From: Gaiellasilicea sp033857955
GTDB lineage: Bacteria > Actinomycetota > Thermoleophilia > Gaiellales > Gaiellaceae
DNA length: 64,000 nt
Assembly (NCBI GenBank): GCA_033857955.1
Contig: JAWVCW010000010.1
Span: 81,260 to 145,259 of the forward strand
Direction: 5' to 3'
In this document: one piece after another, positions 1-6,712 of the stretch
Position numbering within the stretch: the first letter of the stretch is position 1
How the letters are laid out: the number at the start of each line of letters is the position of its first letter
Position numbers and translations under genes: made by a program
Notes under the pieces: model-generated
Told to the model about the DNA's origin: nothing
What the model saw: only the letters and a program-made list of their open reading frames with translations
Database searches by the model: none

Positions 1-1177
1 CGTCGCGCGCGATCCCGCCTTCCTCGTATTCCTTGCCGACCATGAAGCCCGTGATGTTCTGCAGGAAGACGAGCGGGATCTTCCGCTTCGCGGCCAGCTC
101 GATGAAGTGCGCCCCCTTCTGCGCCGATTGCGCGAACAGGACGCCCTTGTTCGCGAGGATCGCGACCGGGTAGCCCTCGATCCGCGCGAAGCCGCAGACG
201 AGCGTCTCGCCGTAGAGCGCCTTGAACTCCGCGAACCTGCTGCCGTCGACGATCCGTGCGATCAGCTCGTGCGGGTCCATCTCGTGCCTGAAATCCTCCG
301 GCACGAGCCCGTAGAGATCGTTCGGGTCGAGCGCCGGCGGCTCCGAGGGCGCGACGTCCCACGGAAGCTCCTTCCGCCGGTGCAGGTTCCGGACGATCTG
401 GCGCGCGAGCGCGAGCGCGTGCTCGTCGGACGTCGCGAAGTGGTCGGCGACCCCCGACCGGCGCGTGTGCACGTCGGCACCGCCGAGCTCTTCGGCGGTC
501 ACGTCCTGGCCCGTCGCGGCCTTCACGAGCGGCGGACCGCCGATGAAGATCGTCCCCGTGCCCTGCACGATCACCGTCTCGTCGCTCATCGCCGGCACGT
601 AGGCACCGCCGGCCGTGCACGAGCCCATCACGACGGCGATCTGCGGGATGCCCTTCGCAGACATCCGCGCCTGGTTGTAGAAGATCCGCCCGAAGTGGTC
701 ACGGTCGGGGAAGACCTCGGCCTGGAGCGGGAGGAACGCGCCACCGGAATCGACGAGATAGATGCACGGGAGGTGGTTCTGCTCGGCGACCTCCTGGGCG
801 CGCAGGTGCTTCTTCACCGTCAGCGGGAAGTAGGAGCCTCCCTTCACGGTCGCGTCGTTGGCGACGATCACGCACTCCTGGCCCTCGACGACGCCGATGC
901 CCGTCACGATCCCGGCCGAAGGAGCCGCGCCGTCGTACAGCTCCCACGCGGCGAGCGCGTTTAGCTCGAGGAACGCGGTGCCGGGATCGAGGAGCCGGTC
1001 GATCCGCTCGCGAGCGGTCAGCTTCCCGCGGGAGCGGTGGCGCTCGACCGCCTTGTCGCCGCCACCGCTCGCGACTCGCGACGTGCGCTCGCGCAACTCG
1101 GCAACGAGTACCTCCATCCGTTCGGCGCGGCGCGCGAACGTCTCGTCGCGCTCGACCTGGGTCGTGAGAAGAGCCAC
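1..1177 (-). CDS. Acyl-CoA carboxylase carboxyltransferase (beta) subunit, methylcrotonyl-CoA carboxylase type, 3' truncated by window edge
   Basis: The reverse strand reads open from a GTG at 1177 to base 1, about 392 codons, with no stop before the edge. The protein begins MALLTTQVERDETFARR and carries carboxyltransferase hallmarks: GKLTARERIDRLLDPG near residue 60, VDSGGAFLPLQAEVFPD, SCTAGGAYVPAMSDE, and GTIFIGGPPLVKAATG followed by AEELGGADVHTRRSGV. The last two are typical of methylcrotonyl-CoA carboxylase beta subunits, which carboxylate 3-methylcrotonyl-CoA in leucine breakdown; propionyl- or geranyl-CoA carboxylase is the alternative. The biotin-carrying alpha subunit would be expected beyond the left edge. 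The start has no clear Shine-Dalgarno sequence. Confidence 0.9.
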   Translation of the reverse strand, partial: MALLTTQVERDETFARRAERMEVLVAELRERTSRVASGGGDKAVERHRSRGKLTARERIDRLLDPGTAFLELNALAAWELYDGAAPSAGIVTGIGVVEGQECVIVANDATVKGGSYFPLTVKKHLRAQEVAEQNHLPCIYLVDSGGAFLPLQAEVFPDRDHFGRIFYNQARMSAKGIPQIAVVMGSCTAGGAYVPAMSDETVIVQGTGTIFIGGPPLVKAATGQDVTAEELGGADVHTRRSGVADHFATSDEHALALARQIVRNLHRRKELPWDVAPSEPPALDPNDLYGLVPEDFRHEMDPHELIARIVDGSRFAEFKALYGETLVCGFARIEGYPVAILANKGVLFAQSAQKGAHFIELAAKRKIPLVFLQNITGFMVGKEYEEGGIARD

Positions 1178-1224
1178 TGAACTGAGCCTAACGGACGCCT
1201 CAGCCGGTGCCGATATAGCCGGAC

Positions 1225-2619
1225 GTGCGGCGCGACGGCTTCATGTTCGTTCTCGTCAGCGGCGGCTTCGTCGCCATCGTTCCGCCTGCGCTGATTCACT
1301 TCGTCAGCCCCGAGCACGTGCTGCTCTCCAGCAAGACGCACTTCTGGGCCGTCGTCGCCTCGTCTCTGCTCGCGACAGCGGCAGGCGTTGCGCTCTCCGT
1401 CGGTGGTTGGCGGCGTGGTGACGCACGTGCCGTCCTGGTCGGAACGGCCTTCACGGTAATGGCTTCGCTGCTCCTCGTACACGGTCTCGCGAGCCCCGGC
1501 TTCATCGTCGAGATGAACGGGGTCGTCTCGCTGACAGGCGCGGCGACGCTGCCGGTGGGAGCCGTCATCCTCGCGCTCTCCGCGTGGCCGACGGCGAACT
1601 GGCCTCGCGCAGTCACTCCGCTGCTCGTGCTCCAGGCAGCCCTGATGGTCGGCGTCGTCGCGCTCGGCGTCGCTGCGATGTGGCTACCAAGCCTCGTCCC
1701 GTCCGTCCCGGAGCCGGCCAGCCTGACGGCGATCGTCACGCTTGCGGTCGGCCTCGCCTTCTATGGCTTGCTCGCCCTGCGTGCGCTCCACACCGTCCTG
1801 CTGACTCGCCGCCGCGCCGACCTCGCGGTGTTCGTCGGCCTCGTCTGGCTCGCCGGCGCGCTCGTACCGGCACTGATGCTGACGTACCTGGATCTCGCCT
1901 GGTGGCTCGGCCACGGGCTCGAGGTCGCCGGTGTGCTGCTCGTCGGCGCTCCCGTCGCGGCCGACCTCTTCCGCTCCGCTCCTTCGCGGCCGCTCGCGGG
2001 CGATCTCAGCGGGGCCGAGCTCGTCTCGGCCGAGGAGGCCTTCCTGGGCTCACAGGTCGGCGGCCTCATGCGCCTCCTCGCCGAGAAGGACGAGTACACC
2101 GAGGGACACACTCGCCGTGTCGCGCTCCTCGCCGTCGCGGTGGGGGAGGAGCTCGGACTTCCGGCCGCGCGTCTGCGCGACCTCGCCACCGGCGGCCTGC
2201 TCCACGACATCGGCAAGCTCTCGGTTCCCGACGACGTGCTGAAGAAGCCCGCTGCGCTCGACGACCGGGAATACGCTCTGGTCCAGCGGCATGCGGTCTG
2301 GGGCGACTCGCTCCTCAGCCGGCTCGGCTTCTCGGCGCGTGTTCGCCTGCTCGTGCGCGATCACCATGAGCGGCTGGACGGGAGCGGGTATCCGAACGGC
2401 GCAACCTCGCTTTCGCTCGAAACGCGGGTCCTCGCGGTCTGCGACGTGTACGACGCGCTGCGCTCGGAGCGCGTCTACCGGGAAGCCTGGTCGCACGAAC
2501 GCGCCTTCGGGCTGCTGCGCGACGAAGCCGAGACCGGATTCGACGCCCGTTGCGTCGACGCGCTGGAGCGTGTGCTGGCGCAGACGGGTCTCTCGGCACC
2601 CGTCGCAGTCGCGGTTTAG
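1225..2619 (+). CDS. Membrane-anchored HD-GYP domain protein (putative cyclic-di-GMP phosphodiesterase)
   Basis: 464 aa from GTG. Residues 1-245 form about seven hydrophobic segments, a likely membrane sensor module. The C-terminal part (about 275-450) is an HD-GYP domain: HDIGK at 327-331, the HHERLDGSG run at 380-388 and GYP at 388-390, with downstream metal-ligand region VCDVYDALRSERVYR. Intact HD-GYP proteins hydrolyse c-di-GMP; here all the signature residues are present, so activity is plausible. The TATAGC hexamer at 1214-1219 lies 5 bases before the GTG, suggesting a leaderless start; an ATG at 1243 (MFVLVSGG) is the alternative. It is divergent from the carboxylase gene. Confidence 0.88.
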   Translation: MRRDGFMFVLVSGGFVAIVPPALIHFVSPEHVLLSSKTHFWAVVASSLLATAAGVALSVGGWRRGDARAVLVGTAFTVMASLLLVHGLASPGFIVEMNGVVSLTGAATLPVGAVILALSAWPTANWPRAVTPLLVLQAALMVGVVALGVAAMWLPSLVPSVPEPASLTAIVTLAVGLAFYGLLALRALHTVLLTRRRADLAVFVGLVWLAGALVPALMLTYLDLAWWLGHGLEVAGVLLVGAPVAADLFRSAPSRPLAGDLSGAELVSAEEAFLGSQVGGLMRLLAEKDEYTEGHTRRVALLAVAVGEELGLPAARLRDLATGGLLHDIGKLSVPDDVLKKPAALDDREYALVQRHAVWGDSLLSRLGFSARVRLLVRDHHERLDGSGYPNGATSLSLETRVLAVCDVYDALRSERVYREAWSHERAFGLLRDEAETGFDARCVDALERVLAQTGLSAPVAVAV

Positions 2620-2705
2620 GGTCCCTCCAGCCGACGCAGTGTGTAGGAATCCTCCGATCGGGGGATAAGAAGAGGTCACTGTTCCAGCCGAGAACAGGAG
2701 TACCG

Positions 2706-2870
2706 ATGATCCGCTACACCCTCATGTCTCGTCTTGGTCTCGCAGAGCCTCTCGTGCGGCTCGCGCGCACGATCGAGAGCTCGAATCGGGCCGCAGCGTC
2801 TCGGGTCTCCGCAACGCCCGCACGTCCCCGCCTCCGCCTCGACGGGCGGCCGGGCGAGCGCGCTGCCTAA
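2706..2870 (+). CDS. Small basic hypothetical protein (54 aa)
   Basis: A 54-codon ORF, ATG at 2706, preceded by ACAGGAG seven bases upstream, which is a good ribosome site. The product is arginine- and alanine-rich (starts MIRYTLMSRLGLAEPL, ends DGRPGERAA) with a short amphipathic N-terminus and no recognised domain. It sits alone between the HD-GYP gene and a convergent membrane protein gene. I do not recognise it; the ribosome site and consistent codon bias are the only support. Confidence 0.5.
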   Translation: MIRYTLMSRLGLAEPLVRLARTIESSNRAAASRVSATPARPRLRLDGRPGERAA

Positions 2871-2876
2871 CCTGAC

Positions 2877-3365
2877 CTAGGTCGGGCCCAGAACGACGGC
2901 CACCGTGCCGGACTGGAGCTCGCGCTGCTCGCCGTTCACGGTCACGTCCACGTTCCCCGAGGCGCCAATGGAGAGCCAGACCCGCGGGCCGCGCAATTCC
3001 ACCGACTCCCCCTGAGCGAGTAGCCGCTCCTCGAGCACCTTTCCGGTCGACGAGCCGAGGCGCGCCGAGATCCAGCAATCGCCGCGTGCCGCAGTGACGA
3101 CCACGGTTGCGAGCTCTATCGGAGCCTTGGCCGGCACGTCGGCAGAGGTCGCCGTCATCTGGCGGACGCGCTTTGCGACCGTGGTGGCGGCGGGTTGTGC
3201 AGCCGGGTTCGCAGGCGACGCGGCTATGGCTCCCGTGTCGGGCGGGAGAGGTGGCGGCCCAATCGGGATGGCCCCCGCGAGCAGCGCGACGAAGAAGCCC
3301 AAGAACAGCACCGTTACCGTCGCCAGCGTCCAGAAGACGAGCTGCGGTATCCCTGGTTTCGTCAT
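2877..3365 (-). CDS. Single-pass membrane protein with RodZ C-terminal-like (DUF4115) domain
   Basis: 162 aa from ATG 3365 (MTKPGIPQLVFWTLATVTVL), with GGGGAG as ribosome site. One transmembrane segment (about residues 9-32), a Pro/Ala-rich linker (33-75) and a C-terminal beta-rich domain (about 88-158: ARGDCWISARL, GKVLEERLLAQGESVELRG, WLSIGASGNVDVTVNGE). This pattern matches the extracytoplasmic domain of RodZ (DUF4115), but the N-terminal HTH of RodZ is absent. A longer upstream reading frame exists but would begin within the hairpin-rich leader and encode low-complexity sequence. A role at the cell envelope is inferred. Confidence 0.75.
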   Translation of the reverse strand: MTKPGIPQLVFWTLATVTVLFLGFFVALLAGAIPIGPPPLPPDTGAIAASPANPAAQPAATTVAKRVRQMTATSADVPAKAPIELATVVVTAARGDCWISARLGSSTGKVLEERLLAQGESVELRGPRVWLSIGASGNVDVTVNGEQRELQSGTVAVVLGPT

Positions 3366-3446
3366 GGCATGGCTCCCCGTCCGTAATTCGATCCGAACGG
3401 TGAACTCCTCCCTCGTACCGGCAGGATAGACCCATAGACGTAAAGA

Positions 3447-3488
3447 GGCGGGAAACGCGCGTCCGCCGCAAGGATCGCGTTTCCCGCC
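3447..3488 (-). terminator. Strong hairpin with T-rich 3' side on the minus strand
   Basis: A perfect 13-bp inverted repeat, GGCGGGAAACGCG (3447-3459) against CGCGTTTCCCGCC (3476-3488), loop 16 bases. On the minus strand it is followed by TCTTT. It lies 82 bases upstream of the DUF4115 gene start on the same strand, so it would either end an upstream minus-strand transcript or act as an attenuator in the leader of that gene. Confidence 0.6.
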
Positions 3489-3698
3489 CAGTGGGGCAGC
3501 GCCTCGCCGCCCGAGGTGCCGTCCTGAATGCATCCTGGTCGCCGGGGCCGGCTTCACACCATCACCCTTTCGGAGTTGACCGCGCTGGTTCACTCGCCCG
3601 AGGGATTAGCTCCTCGCCGTCGGAGTCGATATCTAGATCAGGAAAGTCCGACGTGTTCCGCCGACGATGCCGCAGTCGCCGAGCGCCGAGCCCGGACT

Positions 3699-3730
3699 AG
3701 ACGGGGTGGGAGCCGCAGCCCACCCCGTCT
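3699..3730 (+). terminator. Perfect 12-bp hairpin upstream of PAP2 gene
   Basis: AGACGGGGTGGG (3699-3710), 8-base loop, CCCACCCCGTCT (3719-3730), then a weak pyrimidine run on plus. It would end any plus-strand transcript from the 3490-3698 region and insulate the PAP2 gene. Confidence 0.55.
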
Positions 3731-3768
3731 CATTTCCTCTTCTCGCGGAGCGACTACCCTTCGCACGG

Positions 3769-4551
3769 ATGGATCAGCCGAGGTACGCCAGACGGGCAGA
3801 GCCGAGCGGCACCCACAGTGTCGCGCGCCGGACGACTGCGGCCGTCGCGTCGGCCTGGCGCGACCCGACGCAGAGGCGCCTCACGCTGGCACTCGCGGCG
3901 GCGCTCCTCTCGGCGCTCGCGTTCGCGCACATCGCCGAGGACTATCTGACGAACGATCCCCTCGCCCGCTGGGACGTCAGCTTCGCCCGCTGGCTCGCAG
4001 GAGAACGGACGACGGCCGGCATGGACGTCTTCCGGGTTCTGACCTTCTTCGGCAGCCCCGCCACCGCGCTCGCGATCGGAACGGTGGTGTGTGTCGTGCT
4101 CTATCGGCGCCGGCAGCTCGTCGAGGCGGGGTTCCTTCCCGTGGTGCTCGGCGGCTGCGAGCTGCTGAACCTGATCCTCAAGCTCTCGTTCCACCGGGCG
4201 CGGCCCGAATTCGCCTTCGTCCATCTCGACACGTACTCGTTCCCGAGCGGCCACGCCATGATCTCGACGGCCGCGTACGGCGCGCTTGCGTATCTGGCGT
4301 GGAGCCGCCTTGGCAGCCGGCGCGGGCGGGTACTTCTGGTCAGCGGCACCGCAGTCCTCGTGGCGCTGATCTGCTTCAGCCGCCTCTATCTCGGCGTTCA
4401 TTACCTCTCGGACGTCCTGGCGGGCGTCGCCGGCGGAGCGTTCTGGCTGGCGATCTCGATCGCGCTCCAGACGGCCTACGGAGCGCGGCTCGCGGCACGC
4501 TTCACGGGCTCGCGGCCCGACCGTCTCGCACGCCGCGTCACGCGCAGCTAG
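3769..4551 (+). CDS. PAP2-superfamily membrane phosphatase
   Basis: 260 aa from ATG 3769. About six membrane segments. The three PAP2 acid-phosphatase motifs are present in order: KLSFHRARP, SFPSGHA and SRLYLGVHYLSD, with the catalytic histidines in the second and third. Such proteins dephosphorylate lipid phosphates such as undecaprenyl pyrophosphate or phosphatidic acid on the outer face of the membrane; the substrate cannot be told from sequence. I prefer ATG 3769 over the longer frame from 3667 because a TACCCT hexamer at 3755-3760 sits 8 bases upstream and the extra N-terminus would overlap the hairpin at 3699-3730. Confidence 0.88.
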   Translation: MDQPRYARRAEPSGTHSVARRTTAAVASAWRDPTQRRLTLALAAALLSALAFAHIAEDYLTNDPLARWDVSFARWLAGERTTAGMDVFRVLTFFGSPATALAIGTVVCVVLYRRRQLVEAGFLPVVLGGCELLNLILKLSFHRARPEFAFVHLDTYSFPSGHAMISTAAYGALAYLAWSRLGSRRGRVLLVSGTAVLVALICFSRLYLGVHYLSDVLAGVAGGAFWLAISIALQTAYGARLAARFTGSRPDRLARRVTRS

Positions 4552-4555
4552 CAGC

Positions 4556-4750
4556 TCAGGCGTCGAGCTCCCTGCGAGCGCACTCGGGGCAGTAGAAGGC
4601 GATCTCGGGTGGCCCGCCCTCGTCCGGGTCATCGACCCTGTAGGCCCGCCAGCCGCGGGCGGAGACGCTGCTCAGCCGGGGGCACTCGGCGCAGCCGAAG
4701 ACGCGGACGTCGCCGCTCGTTCTGCGATCCGTGTTCACGCAGACCATCAT
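4556..4750 (-). CDS. Small CxxC zinc-ribbon-like protein (64 aa)
   Basis: 64 aa with two cysteine pairs, FGCAEC and FYCPEC, the second near the C-terminus. The spacing suggests one structural zinc site. The N-terminus MMVCVNTDRRTSGDVR has two adjacent ATGs. It ends 4 bases from the convergent PAP2 gene. Function unknown; small zinc ribbons of this type are common in actinobacteria. No ribosome site is obvious. Confidence 0.6.
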   Translation of the reverse strand: MMVCVNTDRRTSGDVRVFGCAECPRLSSVSARGWRAYRVDDPDEGGPPEIAFYCPECARRELDA

Positions 4751-4814
4751 TGCGCCCGCCGGTGGTCGGTACTACTACCCCAACGGGGAGACTCGGAGGT
4801 GAAGCTGCTGCTGG

Positions 4815-4919
4815 CTAGCGGGCCCTGCCGCAGCGTCCGCAGACGCGGACCTCGATCCCCATCACCGTGCGCACGGAGCCGCGGTGGTGGCCGAGGAGCT
4901 TGCAGAGCAGTTGTCCCAT
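4815..4919 (-). CDS. Very short CxxC protein (34 aa), DUF1660-like pattern
   Basis: The 34-codon ORF from ATG 4919 gives MGQLLCKLLGHHRG, then a C-terminal VCGRCGRAR. The order C-x-LLGH then CxRC resembles small DUF1660-type proteins that bind one metal. The open frame extends upstream to 5096, but that part looks unstructured. No clear Shine-Dalgarno sequence, so this is tentative. Confidence 0.35.
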   Translation of the reverse strand: MGQLLCKLLGHHRGSVRTVMGIEVRVCGRCGRAR

Positions 4920-5262
4920 CGTGTGCTGATCGTATGCGCCTGACACCGCTTCACTCTGTCCCCCATAGGGGGTTGACTCCGGCCGCTTCACGAAGCGGTG
5001 AGTAGTGAGCGAGAGAAGGAGGTGGGAGGTGGCCGTGGCGTGGGCCACCTCCGACCCGTAAGACAGCTCGACGTGGAACGCTGCGGCACGATCCACGGAA
5101 CTTGTTACTCACGTTCTCTATCGGCCGGTAGGACCTACCGCTTGAGCGGATAGGACCTGTCGCAGTCCCTCGATCGAGTGATTTTGCCGAGTTGCATCCT
5201 CGACCCGAAAGGCGTCTACTTGTCGAAATCGCTGCGCAGGCGCTACCCAGGAGGTCAATGCG
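4920..5262. other. Intergenic region of about 340 bp carrying tandem dyads
   Basis: No convincing coding sequence. A purine-rich stretch lies at 5008-5034 and two related dyad elements at 5126-5162 (listed separately). The right end carries the strong ribosome site of the following small gene. Confidence 0.5.
5126..5162. promoter_or_regulatory. Tandem operator-like dyads (TAGGACCT core)
   Basis: A perfect 15-bp palindrome, CGGTAGGACCTACCG (5126-5140), is followed by a second, imperfect copy, CGGATAGGACCTGTCG (5147-5162). The shared TAGGACCT cores are centred at 5133 and 5155, 22 bp apart, two helical turns. Such phasing is typical of a dimeric repressor binding two sites cooperatively. It lies about 100 bases upstream of the small membrane protein gene at 5263. 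Confidence 0.45.
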
Positions 5263-5484
5263 ATGTGGCACGTTGGCGCTCTAGCGGGAACAATCGCCGC
5301 GGCGGCGCTCGAGTACAACCACTACTGCACCAATCCTTTGAGCTCCGCAGCGGCGGAGCACCAGCCAACCTGCGCCAGCCTGATGGTCGATCCACACCAC
5401 GCCACCTGGGCCGGCCTCGGTGCGGTCATCGGCGGGTGCGCCGGGCTCGCCTACCAGGCGTACGAGAGCAAGCAGCATCGTTAG
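5263..5484 (+). CDS. Small membrane protein (73 aa)
   Basis: 73 aa from ATG 5263, preceded by AGGAGGT seven bases upstream, one of the best ribosome sites in the window. Residues 1-16 (MWHVGALAGTIAAAAL) and about 47-66 (ATWAGLGAVIGGCAGLAYQA) are hydrophobic and glycine/alanine rich, flanking a loop with two cysteines. No family recognised. Two operator-like dyads lie about 100 bases upstream, so its expression may be regulated. Confidence 0.65.
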   Translation: MWHVGALAGTIAAAALEYNHYCTNPLSSAAAEHQPTCASLMVDPHHATWAGLGAVIGGCAGLAYQAYESKQHR

Positions 5485-5520
5485 CGCCGGATCAGGCTGG
5501 CCGCGGGACGAGAAGGGTGC

Positions 5521-5542
5521 AAAAAGCCCGCTCGTGCGGGCT
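5521..5542 (-). terminator. Intrinsic terminator of tRNA-Trp
   Basis: Stem AGCCCGC/GCGGGCT with a TCGT loop; on the minus strand it is followed by five Ts. It lies 20 bases beyond the 3' end of tRNA-Trp. Confidence 0.85.
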
Positions 5543-5561
5543 CTTTGGCTTTACCAAGGGA

Positions 5562-5634
<73 letters not shown>

Positions 5635-5665
5635 ACGGCTCGGGGTCGGATTGTAGCCTTGCCGA

Positions 5666-5836
5666 ATGCCGTCGCAGCGCCACGCGCTCGGAGTCCTGTT
5701 CCTCGTCCTCACGCTCGTGTTCGGTCTGATCGCGCTGGCGGCCGGCCGGGCGGGCGTCTGGCCGGTCGCGCTCGCTGCGACGGCGCTCGGCGGCTGGATG
5801 GCGACGATGTCGATCCGGCTGCTGCTGCGGCATTGA
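5666..5836 (+). CDS. Small two-segment membrane protein (56 aa)
   Basis: 56 aa from ATG 5666: MPSQRHALGVLFLVLTLVFG opens a first hydrophobic helix, and residues about 29-50 (WPVALAATALGGWMATMSIR) a second, ending LLLRH. TAGCCT at 5654-5659 ends 6 bases before the ATG, matching the leaderless pattern of neighbouring genes. It lies between tRNA-Trp (divergent) and the sigma factor gene. No known function. Confidence 0.6.
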   Translation: MPSQRHALGVLFLVLTLVFGLIALAAGRAGVWPVALAATALGGWMATMSIRLLLRH

Positions 5837-5872
5837 GCAAGAGTTGTCGCGCCTGCGGCGTATTCTTCCTCC

Positions 5873-6652
5873 GTGGCGAAGGTCGAGGACACGAGTGGGC
5901 TCTGGGCGGAGTACAAGAGCTCTGGTGACCGCGCGGTCCGCGACCGGCTGATCCTCACCTACGCACCGCTCGTCAAGTTCGTCGCGGGCCGCCTCGGCAG
6001 CGGGTTGCCGGCGCATGTGGACGAGGGCGATCTCGTGTCCTACGGGCTGCTCGGGCTGATCGGCGCGATCGAGCGGTTCGACCCCGACCGCGAGATCAAG
6101 TTCGAGACGTACGCGATCGCGCGGATCAAGGGCGCGATCATCGACGAGCTGCGCGCACTCGACTGGGTGCCGCGCTCGGTGCGGGCGCGTGCACGCGATA
6201 TCGAGCGGGCGATCGCCGAGCTGGAGAAGAAGCTCCACCGCGCCCCGACCGACGAGGAGATCGCGACGAGACTCGGGATGACCGAGGACGAGCTGGGGGC
6301 GAGCCTGACCGAGATCTCGCGCTCGTCGATCGCGGCGCTGGACGAGCTCTGGACGGTCTCCTCGGGCGGCGACCAGATCGCTCTGATCGACACGATCGAG
6401 GACACGCAGGGCCCCGAGCCGCAGTTGGCGCTCGCGCAGACGGAGATGAAAGAGGCACTCGGCGAGGCGATCGCGCGGCTCCCGGAGCGCGAGAAGCTCG
6501 TCGTCACGCTCTACTACTACGAGGAGCTGACCCTGCGCGAGATCGGCGAGGTGCTCGGCGTCACCGAGTCGCGTGTCTCGCAGCTCCACACGAAGGCGAT
6601 CCTCCGGCTCAAGGCCCGCCTCGGCGGCGCCGCCCGCGTGCCATCGGCGTAA
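5873..6652 (+). CDS. RNA polymerase sigma factor, FliA/WhiG type
   Basis: 259 aa from GTG 5873. Region 2 is seen at about 20-95 (DRLILTYAPLVKFVAGRLG, VDEGDLVSYGLLGLIGAIERFDPDREIKFETYA), region 3 at 110-175 (PRSVRARARDIERAI, APTDEEIATRLGM) and the region 4 helix-turn-helix at 205-250 (LPEREKLVVTLYYYEELTLREIGEVLGV, TESRVSQLHTKAI). The arrangement matches sigma-28 family factors (WhiG in sporulating actinobacteria, FliA for motility). No flagellar gene or anti-sigma partner is adjacent. TATTCT at 5861-5866 lies 6 bases before the GTG. Confidence 0.92.
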   Translation: MAKVEDTSGLWAEYKSSGDRAVRDRLILTYAPLVKFVAGRLGSGLPAHVDEGDLVSYGLLGLIGAIERFDPDREIKFETYAIARIKGAIIDELRALDWVPRSVRARARDIERAIAELEKKLHRAPTDEEIATRLGMTEDELGASLTEISRSSIAALDELWTVSSGGDQIALIDTIEDTQGPEPQLALAQTEMKEALGEAIARLPEREKLVVTLYYYEELTLREIGEVLGVTESRVSQLHTKAILRLKARLGGAARVPSA

Positions 6653-6712
6653 TCCCGCGCGACAGCGTTACGATTCGGCTCCCATCCCAGTGAGCCGAGG
6701 AGGAAGCCGCGC

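Larger units (their letters stand above)
3366..3768. other. 403-bp non-coding region between divergent genes
   Basis: No convincing ORF. It holds two perfect long hairpins, the 13-bp one at 3447-3488 (T-rich side on minus) and a 12-bp one at 3699-3730 (followed by CATTTCCTCTT on plus). The 210 bases between them are rich in short complementary runs (for example GGCCGG/CCGGCC around 3540-3551). This is the profile of a structured leader or small RNA, but I could not match it to any riboswitch core I know. Confidence 0.5.

Noticed and set aside
107..964. 285-aa plus-strand ORF over the carboxylase gene
   Set aside because: Arg/Asp-rich composition typical of antisense shadows; the minus strand reads as a well conserved carboxyltransferase.
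3430..3620. Known riboswitch in the RodZ-like leader
   Set aside because: Checked by eye against cobalamin, SAM-IV, fluoride, ZTP and c-di-AMP cores; none fits.
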